Shown here piece by piece: positions 57,615 to 63,511 of a stretch of 63,511 nucleotides of DNA (position 1 is the stretch's first letter; each line of letters opens with the position of its first letter). This stretch comes from Mesorhizobium sp. WSM3626 (GTDB lineage Bacteria > Pseudomonadota > Alphaproteobacteria > Rhizobiales > Rhizobiaceae): positions 1-63,511 of the forward strand of contig NZ_AZUY01000036.1 of assembly GCF_000513935.1 (NCBI RefSeq), written 5' to 3'. A program made the translations under genes and the position numbers. The notes beneath the pieces are model-generated. The model made no database searches, was not told the origin of the DNA, and saw only the letters and a list, made by a program, of their open reading frames with translations.

Positions 57615-57639
57615 GCCGTACCGTACGTTACGGTTCGGC
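57615..57639. promoter_or_regulatory. Probable TetR operator
   Basis: A 25-bp palindrome centred on 57627 with arms GCCG-N-ACCGTA and TACGGT-N-CGGC (10 of 12 pairs match). It lies 42 bases upstream of the TetR gene start and 82 bases upstream of the divergent DUF1772 gene. Confidence 0.55.
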
Positions 57640-57720
57640 CTTCTATGGCCTATTGCACTGAACCTGGCAAGCCCTATTTCTCTCCGGTCGGCTTCGCTGC
57701 CGCCGTCCTGAAGGGGAAAC

Positions 57721-58155
57721 ATGTTGGCCGGTTTGCTGGCCTTGGCCATAGCCGCTGTGTTCACCGGTGCGGCGATCTATGTCAGCGTGGCCGAGCAGCC
57801 GGCGCGGTTGCGGCTGGATGACAGGTCCCGGCTCCAGGAATGGCAGCCTTCCTACAAACGCGGTGCGGCCATGCAGGCATCGATCGCCATCGTCGCCTGC
57901 GTTCTCGGCCTTGTCGCCTGGTGGCAGACCGGCGGGCTTGCCTTTCTCGGCGGCGCGGTGGCGATCATCCTGCCCTGGCCGTGGACCCTTGTTGTGATGA
58001 TGCCGACCAATCGAGCGCTGGAGGCAATGGACCCGGAAGCGGTCAATCCGCAGGCCAGGGCGCTGATCGTCAGATGGGGCAATCTGCACCTGGTTCGCGC
58101 GGCGCTCGGTGTGCTGGCGACGCTGTCTTTTCTCTGGGGCAGCCATCTGCCTTGA
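57721..58155 (+). CDS. DUF1772 (anthrone oxygenase-like) membrane protein
   Basis: A 144-residue protein with four hydrophobic helices. Family-type features: TGAAIYVSVAEQPARL after the first helix, LQEWQPSYKRGAAMQA, and WTLVVMMPTNRAL. DUF1772 includes fungal anthrone oxygenases, but bacterial members are uncharacterised. Likely the main target of the divergent TetR regulator. Confidence 0.82.
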   Translation: MLAGLLALAIAAVFTGAAIYVSVAEQPARLRLDDRSRLQEWQPSYKRGAAMQASIAIVACVLGLVAWWQTGGLAFLGGAVAIILPWPWTLVVMMPTNRALEAMDPEAVNPQARALIVRWGNLHLVRAALGVLATLSFLWGSHLP

Positions 58156-58184
58156 CCCGCCAGGCCGGGCTCGTCTCTGCGGAA

Positions 58185-58643
58185 TCAGTCCGCGGCAGGC
58201 GGATGGCGCAGCTGGCCGAGCAGTGCCGAGACCGTACTCAACTCATCCAGCGAGAGCTTGGCACCCACCAGTTCGGCGATCGAGCGTCCGTAGACCGCCC
58301 ACATCCGGCGGCGCGTCTCACGTCCCCTGGCCGTGATGCGAATGGTTTGCCCACGGCCGTCATCGGCCACTGGCAGTTTCTCGACCAGCCCGTCGGCCTC
58401 GAGCCGGGCCAACAGCCGCGAGATGTTGTATTGCGCAAACAGAGTGCGTTCGATCAGTTGAAATGGCCGCAAGCCGCCCTCGCCGGCCTCGGCAAGCTCG
58501 TGCAGCACGTCGTACCATGCAAGCGGCGGCAGGCCGTCTTCCTTCAGCGCGTCCTCGGCACGTTCCATCAGTTGGCGCGAAACCCGCATCAGGCGGGCCC
58601 AGACCTTGATGGCATCAGGCGAAGGCATGGCTGTCTCTGTCAT
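58185..58643 (-). CDS. MarR-family transcriptional regulator
   Basis: A 152-residue winged-helix regulator: PLAWYDVLHELAEAGEGG (helix 2-3), TLFAQYNISRLLARLEADGLVEKLP (recognition helix) and the wing DDGRGQTIRITARGRE. Divergent from a glutathione S-transferase gene with three similar 12-bp palindromes between them, so it probably represses both in response to an electrophile or phenolic ligand (inference). Confidence 0.92.
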   Translation of the reverse strand: MTETAMPSPDAIKVWARLMRVSRQLMERAEDALKEDGLPPLAWYDVLHELAEAGEGGLRPFQLIERTLFAQYNISRLLARLEADGLVEKLPVADDGRGQTIRITARGRETRRRMWAVYGRSIAELVGAKLSLDELSTVSALLGQLRHPPAAD

Positions 58644-58663
58644 GGCCGTATCCTAAGAGATAG

Positions 58664-58722
58664 ATGCAGATGCATCAAGCTTGACGATCAATGCATACGC
58701 ATCTACATAAATGCAGTTGCAT
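58664..58722. promoter_or_regulatory. Three ATGC-N4-GCAT palindromes (MarR operators)
   Basis: ATGCAGATGCAT (58664-58675), ATGCATACGCAT (58691-58702) and ATGCAGTTGCAT (58711-58722) fill the 100-base region between the MarR gene and the GST gene. Centre-to-centre spacings are 27 and 20 bases. The last two flank the likely GST promoter. Confidence 0.65.
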
Positions 58723-58743
58723 CGATATCGAAAGGCACATTCC

Positions 58744-59481
58744 ATGAAACCCGCCGACACCCTCATTCTCGTCAGCCATCCACTCTGCCCCTATGTCCAG
58801 CGTGCGGCGATCTCGCTGGCCGAGAAAGGCGTCCCGTTCGAGCGGATCGACATCGACCTCGCCGACAAGCCGGACTGGTTCAAGGCGATCTCGCCGCTCG
58901 GCAAGGTGCCGCTGCTGCGCGTACGGCAAAATGGCGACGAGACGATAATCTTCGAATCCGCGGTCATCCTCGAATTCCTCGAGGAAACACAGGCCAATCC
59001 GCTCCACCCTGCCGACCCCTACGCCCGCGCCCGGCACCGTGCCTGGATCGAGTATGGCTCAGCCATCCTCGGCGCCATCGGCCGGTTCTATTCAGCGCCG
59101 AGCGAGGCCGGCCTCCTCGCCGAGTCCAGCGCGCTGTCGGCGATGTTTGACCGCCTTGAGGCTGAACTCGCTAACGATACCCTGCGGAGCGGGCCATGGT
59201 TCGCTGGCAGCCGGTTTTCCCTCGTCGATGCCGTTTACGGTCCGGTCTTCCGCTACCTCGACACCTTCGACCGGATCGGCGATTTCGGCATCTTGGAAGG
59301 CAAGCCGCTTGTCCAGGCCTGGCGCGAAGCGTTGAGCGACCGCCGGTCGATCAGGCAAGCCGTGGCGCCGGACTATCCGCAGCGCCTGCATGCTTTCCTG
59401 TGGGCGAAGGGGTCTTTTCTATCGAGCCTCATTCGGCAACGCGATCCGGCCAGCGCGCTTCGGCAAGCCCTGCCCGCCTGA
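58744..59481 (+). CDS. Glutathione S-transferase family protein
   Basis: A 245-residue protein: thioredoxin-like N-terminal domain (LILVSHPLCPYVQRAAISL, with the Cys-Pro active-site position; PLGKVPLLRV; the glutathione-site ES in IIFESAVILEFLEE) and an all-helical C-terminal domain from about 85. The SHPLCPYVQR motif resembles the omega/lambda-like, Cys-type transferases with thiol-transfer activity. Divergent from the MarR gene. Its 3' end overlaps the convergent FAD monooxygenase gene by 53 bases. Confidence 0.9.
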   Translation: MKPADTLILVSHPLCPYVQRAAISLAEKGVPFERIDIDLADKPDWFKAISPLGKVPLLRVRQNGDETIIFESAVILEFLEETQANPLHPADPYARARHRAWIEYGSAILGAIGRFYSAPSEAGLLAESSALSAMFDRLEAELANDTLRSGPWFAGSRFSLVDAVYGPVFRYLDTFDRIGDFGILEGKPLVQAWREALSDRRSIRQAVAPDYPQRLHAFLWAKGSFLSSLIRQRDPASALRQALPA

Positions 59482-60694
59482 ACGGATCGATCACCGTGCC
59501 GGCCACCATCGAGGCCAGGAACCGCGGCGCCGGCGGAATCTTGGCGATCGTCGCCACCAGCCTGTCGCGGATGAAAGGCAGCGCCACGGAGTCCGACTGG
59601 TAGAAGGGCGTGAATGCCAGCGACAGCGCCTGGAAGGCCCGCACATGCCAGCGCCGCGCTTTCGCATAGCCTTCGAGCGCAGCCTCGACGCTGCCCGTTC
59701 GCTCCAGCGCATGGCTGAGCGCCGCGGCGTCGAGCAGCGCCATGTTGGCGCCCTGGCCAAGCTGCGGACTGGTCGAATGCGCGGCGTCGCCGATCACGGC
59801 CAACCGCCGGCCAACCGGAGACTTCATCGTGTGATGGCCATAGCGGGCCAGCGAGAGCTGGTCGAAACTGCCGATCTGGTTGGTGAACGCCTCGACCTGC
59901 GGCCACAGCCGCACCACCCGCTCCTTCCAGGCATCGATGCCAAGGTTGCGCACGGCATCGGCATCCGCCGGTTTCAGGCTCCAGAAGAATGCCGCCATCC
60001 TTTCGGAACCCGGCTCCGGCCGGCCGATCGGCAGCACGCCGATCATCACACTGGCCTTGTCGTAGCGCTGCAAAAGCGCGTGCTCGTCAAAGCCCTCGCC
60101 TCGCCAATCCAGCGATGCCCATAATGCGCCATAGGTGAGTGGTCGTGGTGCCCCGGCATTGCCGGCGCACTGCCGCAGTTTCGAACGCGAACCGCTGGCG
60201 TCGACGACAAGATCGAACGGCCCTGCCCTTCGTCCATTGCCACGGACCAGCGTCGCCCGGTCGCCGATGTCCAAAGTCTCGATTTCGACGCCGGTTTCGA
60301 TGGCGATAGCCTCACGCCGGGCAGCGCGAAACAGCACGCCGAACAGGGCCGCCCGGTGCACCGCCAGGCCGAAGCGGCCGCCGTGCTGGGCGTCGTAGCG
60401 GACGTCGAGCACGGTGCGGCCGGTGGAGGCATCGGCGCCATGCAGCCGGTCGATCCTGCTGCCCAGTGCCATGATGTCGTCGAGCAGGCCGAGGTCGGCA
60501 AGCACCGTCAATCCGGTCGGCTGCAGGATCAACCCGGAGCCGACCGGCTTCGGTTCCTCGAAGCGCTCGAAGATGGTGACCCGGTGCCCGGCACGCCTGA
60601 GATAGAGCGCCATGGCCAGCCCAGCCGGACCGGCGCCTGCAATTGCGATATCGTAGGAAATGCTGTTGCCCCCAAGCCGCACTGGCCGGGACAA
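59429..60694 (-). CDS. FAD-dependent monooxygenase (aromatic hydroxylase type)
   Basis: A 421-residue group A flavoprotein hydroxylase. The dinucleotide-binding motif is IAGAGPAGLAMALYLRRAG (about 18-36); the DG-type motif is VVDASGSRSKLR and the second FAD contact is VIGDAAHSTSPQLGQGANMAL. Hydroxylates an aromatic or related substrate that cannot be named. Convergent with the GST gene, sharing 53 bases of 3' coding sequence. Confidence 0.9.
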   Translation of the reverse strand: MSRPVRLGGNSISYDIAIAGAGPAGLAMALYLRRAGHRVTIFERFEEPKPVGSGLILQPTGLTVLADLGLLDDIMALGSRIDRLHGADASTGRTVLDVRYDAQHGGRFGLAVHRAALFGVLFRAARREAIAIETGVEIETLDIGDRATLVRGNGRRAGPFDLVVDASGSRSKLRQCAGNAGAPRPLTYGALWASLDWRGEGFDEHALLQRYDKASVMIGVLPIGRPEPGSERMAAFFWSLKPADADAVRNLGIDAWKERVVRLWPQVEAFTNQIGSFDQLSLARYGHHTMKSPVGRRLAVIGDAAHSTSPQLGQGANMALLDAAALSHALERTGSVEAALEGYAKARRWHVRAFQALSLAFTPFYQSDSVALPFIRDRLVATIAKIPPAPRFLASMVAGTVIDPFRRAGLAEARWPDRVAE

Positions 60695-60746
60695 TCCTTC
60701 AGCCGCCGGACGAAATCAAGTCGCGACGCCGAAGGCTGCCGGCTGG

Positions 60747-61157
60747 TCAAGCCGGCGTTGAATCGAAGGCAGTGCGGGCGTCGCGCACCGCATCGTGGTT
60801 GTTTTCAGCCCATTGCAACAAATGCTGCAAAGCGTCGAACATCGAGCGCCCAAGGTCGGTCAGGCTGTATTCGACGCTGGGCGGCTTGGTCGGAAACACT
60901 TCGCGACGCACATAGCCGTCGCGCTGCAGATCATGGAGCGTCTGGGTCAGCATGCGCTGCGAAATGTCGGGCACCAGCCGCCGCAGCTCGCCGAAGCGAT
61001 AGGGCTGCTCGGCCAGGGCCGCCGTCAACAGCGAGCTCCATTTGCCATTGAGCCCCTGAATGACGTCGCGGACGGGGCAATCGGCAATGTTTCCGCCTTC
61101 GGTCATGGCTTTGTAGACTTCGAGTTTGGATTTCAGATTGACGGTCCGGCTGTCCAT
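60747..61157 (-). CDS. HxlR-family transcriptional regulator
   Basis: A 136-residue winged-helix regulator: CPVRDVIQGLNGKWSSLL with the conserved N-terminal Cys, RFGELRRLVPDISQRMLTQ and LQRDGYVRREVF with VEYSLTDLGRS (wing). Members such as YodB and HypR sense electrophiles through this Cys. Divergent from a QorB-like reductase, the same pairing as ytfH/qorB of E. coli. Confidence 0.92.
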   Translation of the reverse strand: MDSRTVNLKSKLEVYKAMTEGGNIADCPVRDVIQGLNGKWSSLLTAALAEQPYRFGELRRLVPDISQRMLTQTLHDLQRDGYVRREVFPTKPPSVEYSLTDLGRSMFDALQHLLQWAENNHDAVRDARTAFDSTPA

Positions 61158-61234
61158 GACTGGTTCCCTGCGTGTGCCTACCTCCCGAAAAACTGCCTTC
61201 TTTACGGCAGCGGGTCAATTCCTATTTTAGTGCT

Positions 61235-61251
61235 GGTCTCTTTTTGAGATC
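61235..61251. promoter_or_regulatory. Inverted repeat GGTCTC-N5-GAGATC in the hxlR/qorB gap
   Basis: A near-perfect 6-bp inverted repeat with a T5 spacer in the 135-base divergent region; a candidate HxlR operator. It is weak evidence on its own. Confidence 0.35.
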
Positions 61252-61292
61252 ACCACCCGAACCGCCCTTCCGGCGCAATGTCAGGATCCTCC

Positions 61293-62183
61293 ATGACCGC
61301 AACTCTTCTCGTCACCGGCGCGTCCGGCCAGCTCGGCCGCAGCGTCATCAACCATCTGCTGGACACATTAGAGGTGCCGGCGGCCCGGATCATCGCCACG
61401 ACCCGCACGCCCGCCAATCTTGCCGACCTGTCAGCGCGCGGCGTCACCGTTCGCGAGGCTGATTTCGACGATCAAGCCTCGCTCGCCGACGCTTTCGCCG
61501 GCGCCGACCGGGCGCTCATCATTTCGACCAACGAGCTGGCGATCCAGGGAAAGCGGCGCGAACAGCAGCTTGCCGCCGTCGCGGCAGCCAGGCAGGCGGG
61601 CATCGCCCACCTGCTCTACACCTCGATGCCCAACACGGAGCCGGGTTCGCCAGTGCTCTTCGCGCCCGACCATTACGACACCGAACAGGCGATCAAGGCG
61701 AGCGGCATCCCCTACACGATCTTCCGCAATGGTTGGTATGACGAGAACCTGTTCATGGCGATGCCGCAGATCCTCGCTTCGGGCCAATGGTATACGTCCG
61801 CGGCCGACGGCGCCATTTCCTATGGCGCGCGTGACGATCTCGCCGCCGCCATAGCCGCGGGGCTGGCTTCGGACAACACCGAAAGCAAGACGTATACGCT
61901 GACCGGCCCCAAGGCCTATACGTCAGCCGAAGTCGCGGCACTTGTCACCGAAGTCACCGGCAAGCCGATCCAGGTCATTCAGCTCTCGGACGAAGCCTTG
62001 ACCGAGGGGATGAAGAGCGCAGGCCTTCCCGAGCCCATCGCCCGGCTTCTCGTATCCTTCGACGCTGCCACGCGCGCTGGCGGCCTTGGCATGGTGACGG
62101 ACTCCGTCGAAAAGCTTTCCGGCCGGAAGTCGGTACCGCTGAAGCAGTTCCTCGAGGCTAACAAGGCCGCACTGGCGGGCTGA
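61293..62183 (+). CDS. QorB-like NAD(P)H-dependent quinone reductase (NmrA/SDR family)
   Basis: A 296-residue atypical short-chain dehydrogenase: nucleotide motif VTGASGQLGRSVINHLL, VREADFDDQASL, LLYTSMPNTEPGSPV, and FRNGWYDENLF. QorB reduces quinones by two electrons using NADPH. Start at ATG 61293 (MTATLLVTGASGQ), preceded by AGGATCCTCC; ATG 61278 is five codons upstream. Divergent from the HxlR gene, which probably controls it. Confidence 0.9.
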   Translation: MTATLLVTGASGQLGRSVINHLLDTLEVPAARIIATTRTPANLADLSARGVTVREADFDDQASLADAFAGADRALIISTNELAIQGKRREQQLAAVAAARQAGIAHLLYTSMPNTEPGSPVLFAPDHYDTEQAIKASGIPYTIFRNGWYDENLFMAMPQILASGQWYTSAADGAISYGARDDLAAAIAAGLASDNTESKTYTLTGPKAYTSAEVAALVTEVTGKPIQVIQLSDEALTEGMKSAGLPEPIARLLVSFDAATRAGGLGMVTDSVEKLSGRKSVPLKQFLEANKAALAG

Positions 62184-62187
62184 AACC

Positions 62188-62219
62188 AGCGCGGCGGGAA
62201 GTCTTTCTCCCGCCGCGCT
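62188..62219. terminator. Terminator hairpin between qorB-like gene and convergent reductase
   Basis: AGCGCGGCGGGA and TCCCGCCGCGCT make a perfect 12-bp stem with an 8-base loop, beginning 5 bases after the qorB-like stop and running into the stop region of the convergent gene at 62218. Short T-run only. Confidence 0.7.
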
Positions 62220-63258
62220 ATTTCGGCGTTTTGACAAGCCCGAGCCGGACCAGGCTTTCTCCGGTGGCGGCGAGCGCGTCCTCGCGCGAGCGCGGCGCCC
62301 AGCCGAGCATGCGCACCGCCTTTGCGTTGGTAGCATTCTTGACCTTGCCGAGTTCCGTCACGAGTTGCGCGGCTTCCGCGTTGAACAGCCCCACCATCCG
62401 CACCAGCCAATCGGGAAGCTCCCGCGTCGAGACACGCGACGCGGCGGCGCCGAGCCGCGTCTTGACCGTCTGTGCAATCGCCCGCACAGTCATGAAATCG
62501 CCGGCGACGGCCAGAAACCGCTCGCCCTTGGCGGCGGGATTGGTCATGGCGCGCACATGCAGGTCCGCCACGTCGCGCACATCGACCACGCCGAAGGACA
62601 GGCGCGGCAGCCCTGGCATGGCACCGTTCATCATGCGCTGGACAAATGCGGTGGAGGTCGAATGGTCGGACCCTAGTACAGGCCCGAAAATTCCGACCGG
62701 ATTGACGACCGCCAATTCCATGCCGCCACCCTCGGCGGCGATGAAATCCCAGGCCGCGCTTTCGGCGAGCGTCTTCGACTTCACATAGGCGCTGACCTTG
62801 GCCGTTGGATCGGTCCAGCTCTCCTCGGTGAAGGGCCGGCCGTCGGGCGGCATCTTGCCATAGCCGATGGCCGCGAAGGACGATGTCAGCACGACGCGTT
62901 TGACGCCGGCGTCTCGCGCCGCCCTGAGCACGCGCAAGGCGCCTTCGCGAGCCGGGATGATCAGGTCATCCTCATGCTTCGGAACGCCGGGCGGGAACGG
63001 TGACGCGACATGCAGGACATAGTCGCAGCCGGCGATAGCGCCGGGCCAGCCGGCATCCGCCATGAGGTCGGCGATGGCAAAGGAGAGCCTGTCGCCCGGC
63101 TCGGCGCCGCCGGCCTTCAGCATGGCGATAACTTCGGCTTCGCGCTTGGCGGAGCGCACCGTCGCGCGCACGCGATAGCCCGCCTTCAGCAGGGCAAGAA
63201 TACAATGTGCACCGAGGAAACCCGATCCGCCTGTGACAAGCACCAATTCGCCGCCCAT
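62218..63258 (-). CDS. NAD(P)-dependent epimerase/dihydroflavonol-reductase-like oxidoreductase
   Basis: A 346-residue extended short-chain dehydrogenase: LVTGGSGFLGAHCILALLKAG, VLHVASPFPPG, VVLTSSFAAIGYG, catalytic YVKSKTLAE (Y-x3-K), and VNPVGIFGPVL. Closest in pattern to dihydroflavonol 4-reductase or aldehyde-reductase-like enzymes acting on carbonyl compounds. Substrate unknown. 37 bases separate it from the upstream kup gene on the same strand. Confidence 0.9.
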   Translation of the reverse strand: MGGELVLVTGGSGFLGAHCILALLKAGYRVRATVRSAKREAEVIAMLKAGGAEPGDRLSFAIADLMADAGWPGAIAGCDYVLHVASPFPPGVPKHEDDLIIPAREGALRVLRAARDAGVKRVVLTSSFAAIGYGKMPPDGRPFTEESWTDPTAKVSAYVKSKTLAESAAWDFIAAEGGGMELAVVNPVGIFGPVLGSDHSTSTAFVQRMMNGAMPGLPRLSFGVVDVRDVADLHVRAMTNPAAKGERFLAVAGDFMTVRAIAQTVKTRLGAAASRVSTRELPDWLVRMVGLFNAEAAQLVTELGKVKNATNAKAVRMLGWAPRSREDALAATGESLVRLGLVKTPK

Positions 63259-63295
63259 CTCAGCCTCCCCGTTTGGGTCGAGACGATCGAACTCG

Positions 63296-63511
63296 TCAGA
63301 TCGCCACCTGCGTGCCGATTTCTACCACACGTCCGGTCGGGATCTGGAAATACTCCGTCGCATCCGCCGCCGTGCGCGCCAGGCCGATGAACAGCCGGTC
63401 CTGCCATAGCGGCATGCCGGAATTGGGCGAGGCCTTGAGCGAGCGCCGCGACAGGAAGAAGGACGTCGTCATGATGTCGAACTTCCAGCCCTGCTTGCGG
63501 CAGATCGCCAG
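63296..63511 (-). CDS. kup: Kup potassium transporter, C-terminal part (cut by window edge)
   Basis: The last 71 codons are present, ending in TGA at 63296-63298. The peptide contains TTSFFLSRRSLKASPN, MPLWQDRLFIGLART, and the terminal IPTGRVVEIGTQVAI, typical of the cytoplasmic C-terminus of Kup/TrkD K+ uptake proteins. The membrane part lies beyond the window. Confidence 0.88.
   Translation of the reverse strand: MAICRKQGWKFDIMTTSFFLSRRSLKASPNSGMPLWQDRLFIGLARTAADATEYFQIPTGRVVEIGTQVAI

Overview
The window looks like a chromosomal segment of a Rhizobiales alphaproteobacterium, most likely Mesorhizobium or a close relative. Evidence: GC-rich coding; a 14-gene complex I operon followed by birA, rnj, mce, a DUF1467 gene, proS and lolC/lolD; the aerobic cobalamin pathway with CobN, CobG and CobE; a BA14K-type secreted protein; short-form ProRS; a GTTC-N7-GTTC LexA box; and palindromic repeats whose peptide reading (ISPLEGEMSGRTEGG) I associate from memory with mesorhizobial genomes. 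This assignment is inference; no 16S or other marker is present.

Layout. 1-2.0 kb: tail of an IS5-type transposase and an aldo/keto reductase divergent from a YqhC-like AraC regulator. 2.4-4.9 kb: tRNA-Leu(GAG), lipB, a membrane M50 (site-2) protease with an N-terminal SRPBCC-like domain, and a 28-codon membrane peptide gene behind a LexA box. 5.1-29.2 kb: a long minus-strand block, read from its 5' end as nuoA-B-C-D-E-F-orf-G-H-I-J-K-L-M-N, birA, rnj, mce, DUF1467, then an intergenic region with a plus-strand sRNA (alpha-r9 type), then proS, lolC and lolD. 29.5 kb: a YcaQ-type crosslink-repair protein. 30.7-46.7 kb: an AdoCbl riboswitch followed by a DUF1636 gene and cobW-N-G-H-I-J-(K antisense)-L-E-M-A-B-S-T, nearly all coupled by ATGA or GTGA overlaps. 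46.7-52.2 kb: an orphan ORF, tRNA-Lys(CUU), a PhzF-like isomerase and a MacA/MacB-like exporter. 52.2-55.8 kb: a damaged VapBC module, a Nudix-like protein, an EEP-family nuclease/phosphatase and a BA14K protein. 55.9-63.5 kb: ilvC with a TetR gene, then several regulator/enzyme pairs (TetR/DUF1772, MarR/GST, HxlR/QorB), an FAD monooxygenase, an NAD-dependent reductase and the 3' end of kup.

How it works together. The minus-strand block couples respiration (NADH:quinone oxidoreductase) to housekeeping functions: biotin attachment, RNA decay, methylmalonyl-CoA epimerisation, prolyl-tRNA charging and lipoprotein export. The cob cluster makes and loads the corrin ring by the oxygen-dependent route and is under cobalamin feedback through the riboswitch. 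The cobaltochelatase partners CobS/CobT and the enzymes CobF, CobO, CobQ, CobC/D and CobP are not in the window.

Most noteworthy signals. (1) Two copies of a 175-bp near-perfect palindrome sit inside the open reading frames of cobN and cobG, in the same codon phase, and appear to be translated as about 58-residue insertions, like Rickettsia palindromic elements. (2) A LexA box lies inside the promoter of a 28-residue membrane peptide gene, resembling the Caulobacter SidA checkpoint. (3) In vapBC, one T-to-C change would explain both loss of the antitoxin stop and loss of the toxin start. (4) One helix-hairpin-helix-like domain is appended to both NuoE and an extra protein encoded inside the nuo operon.
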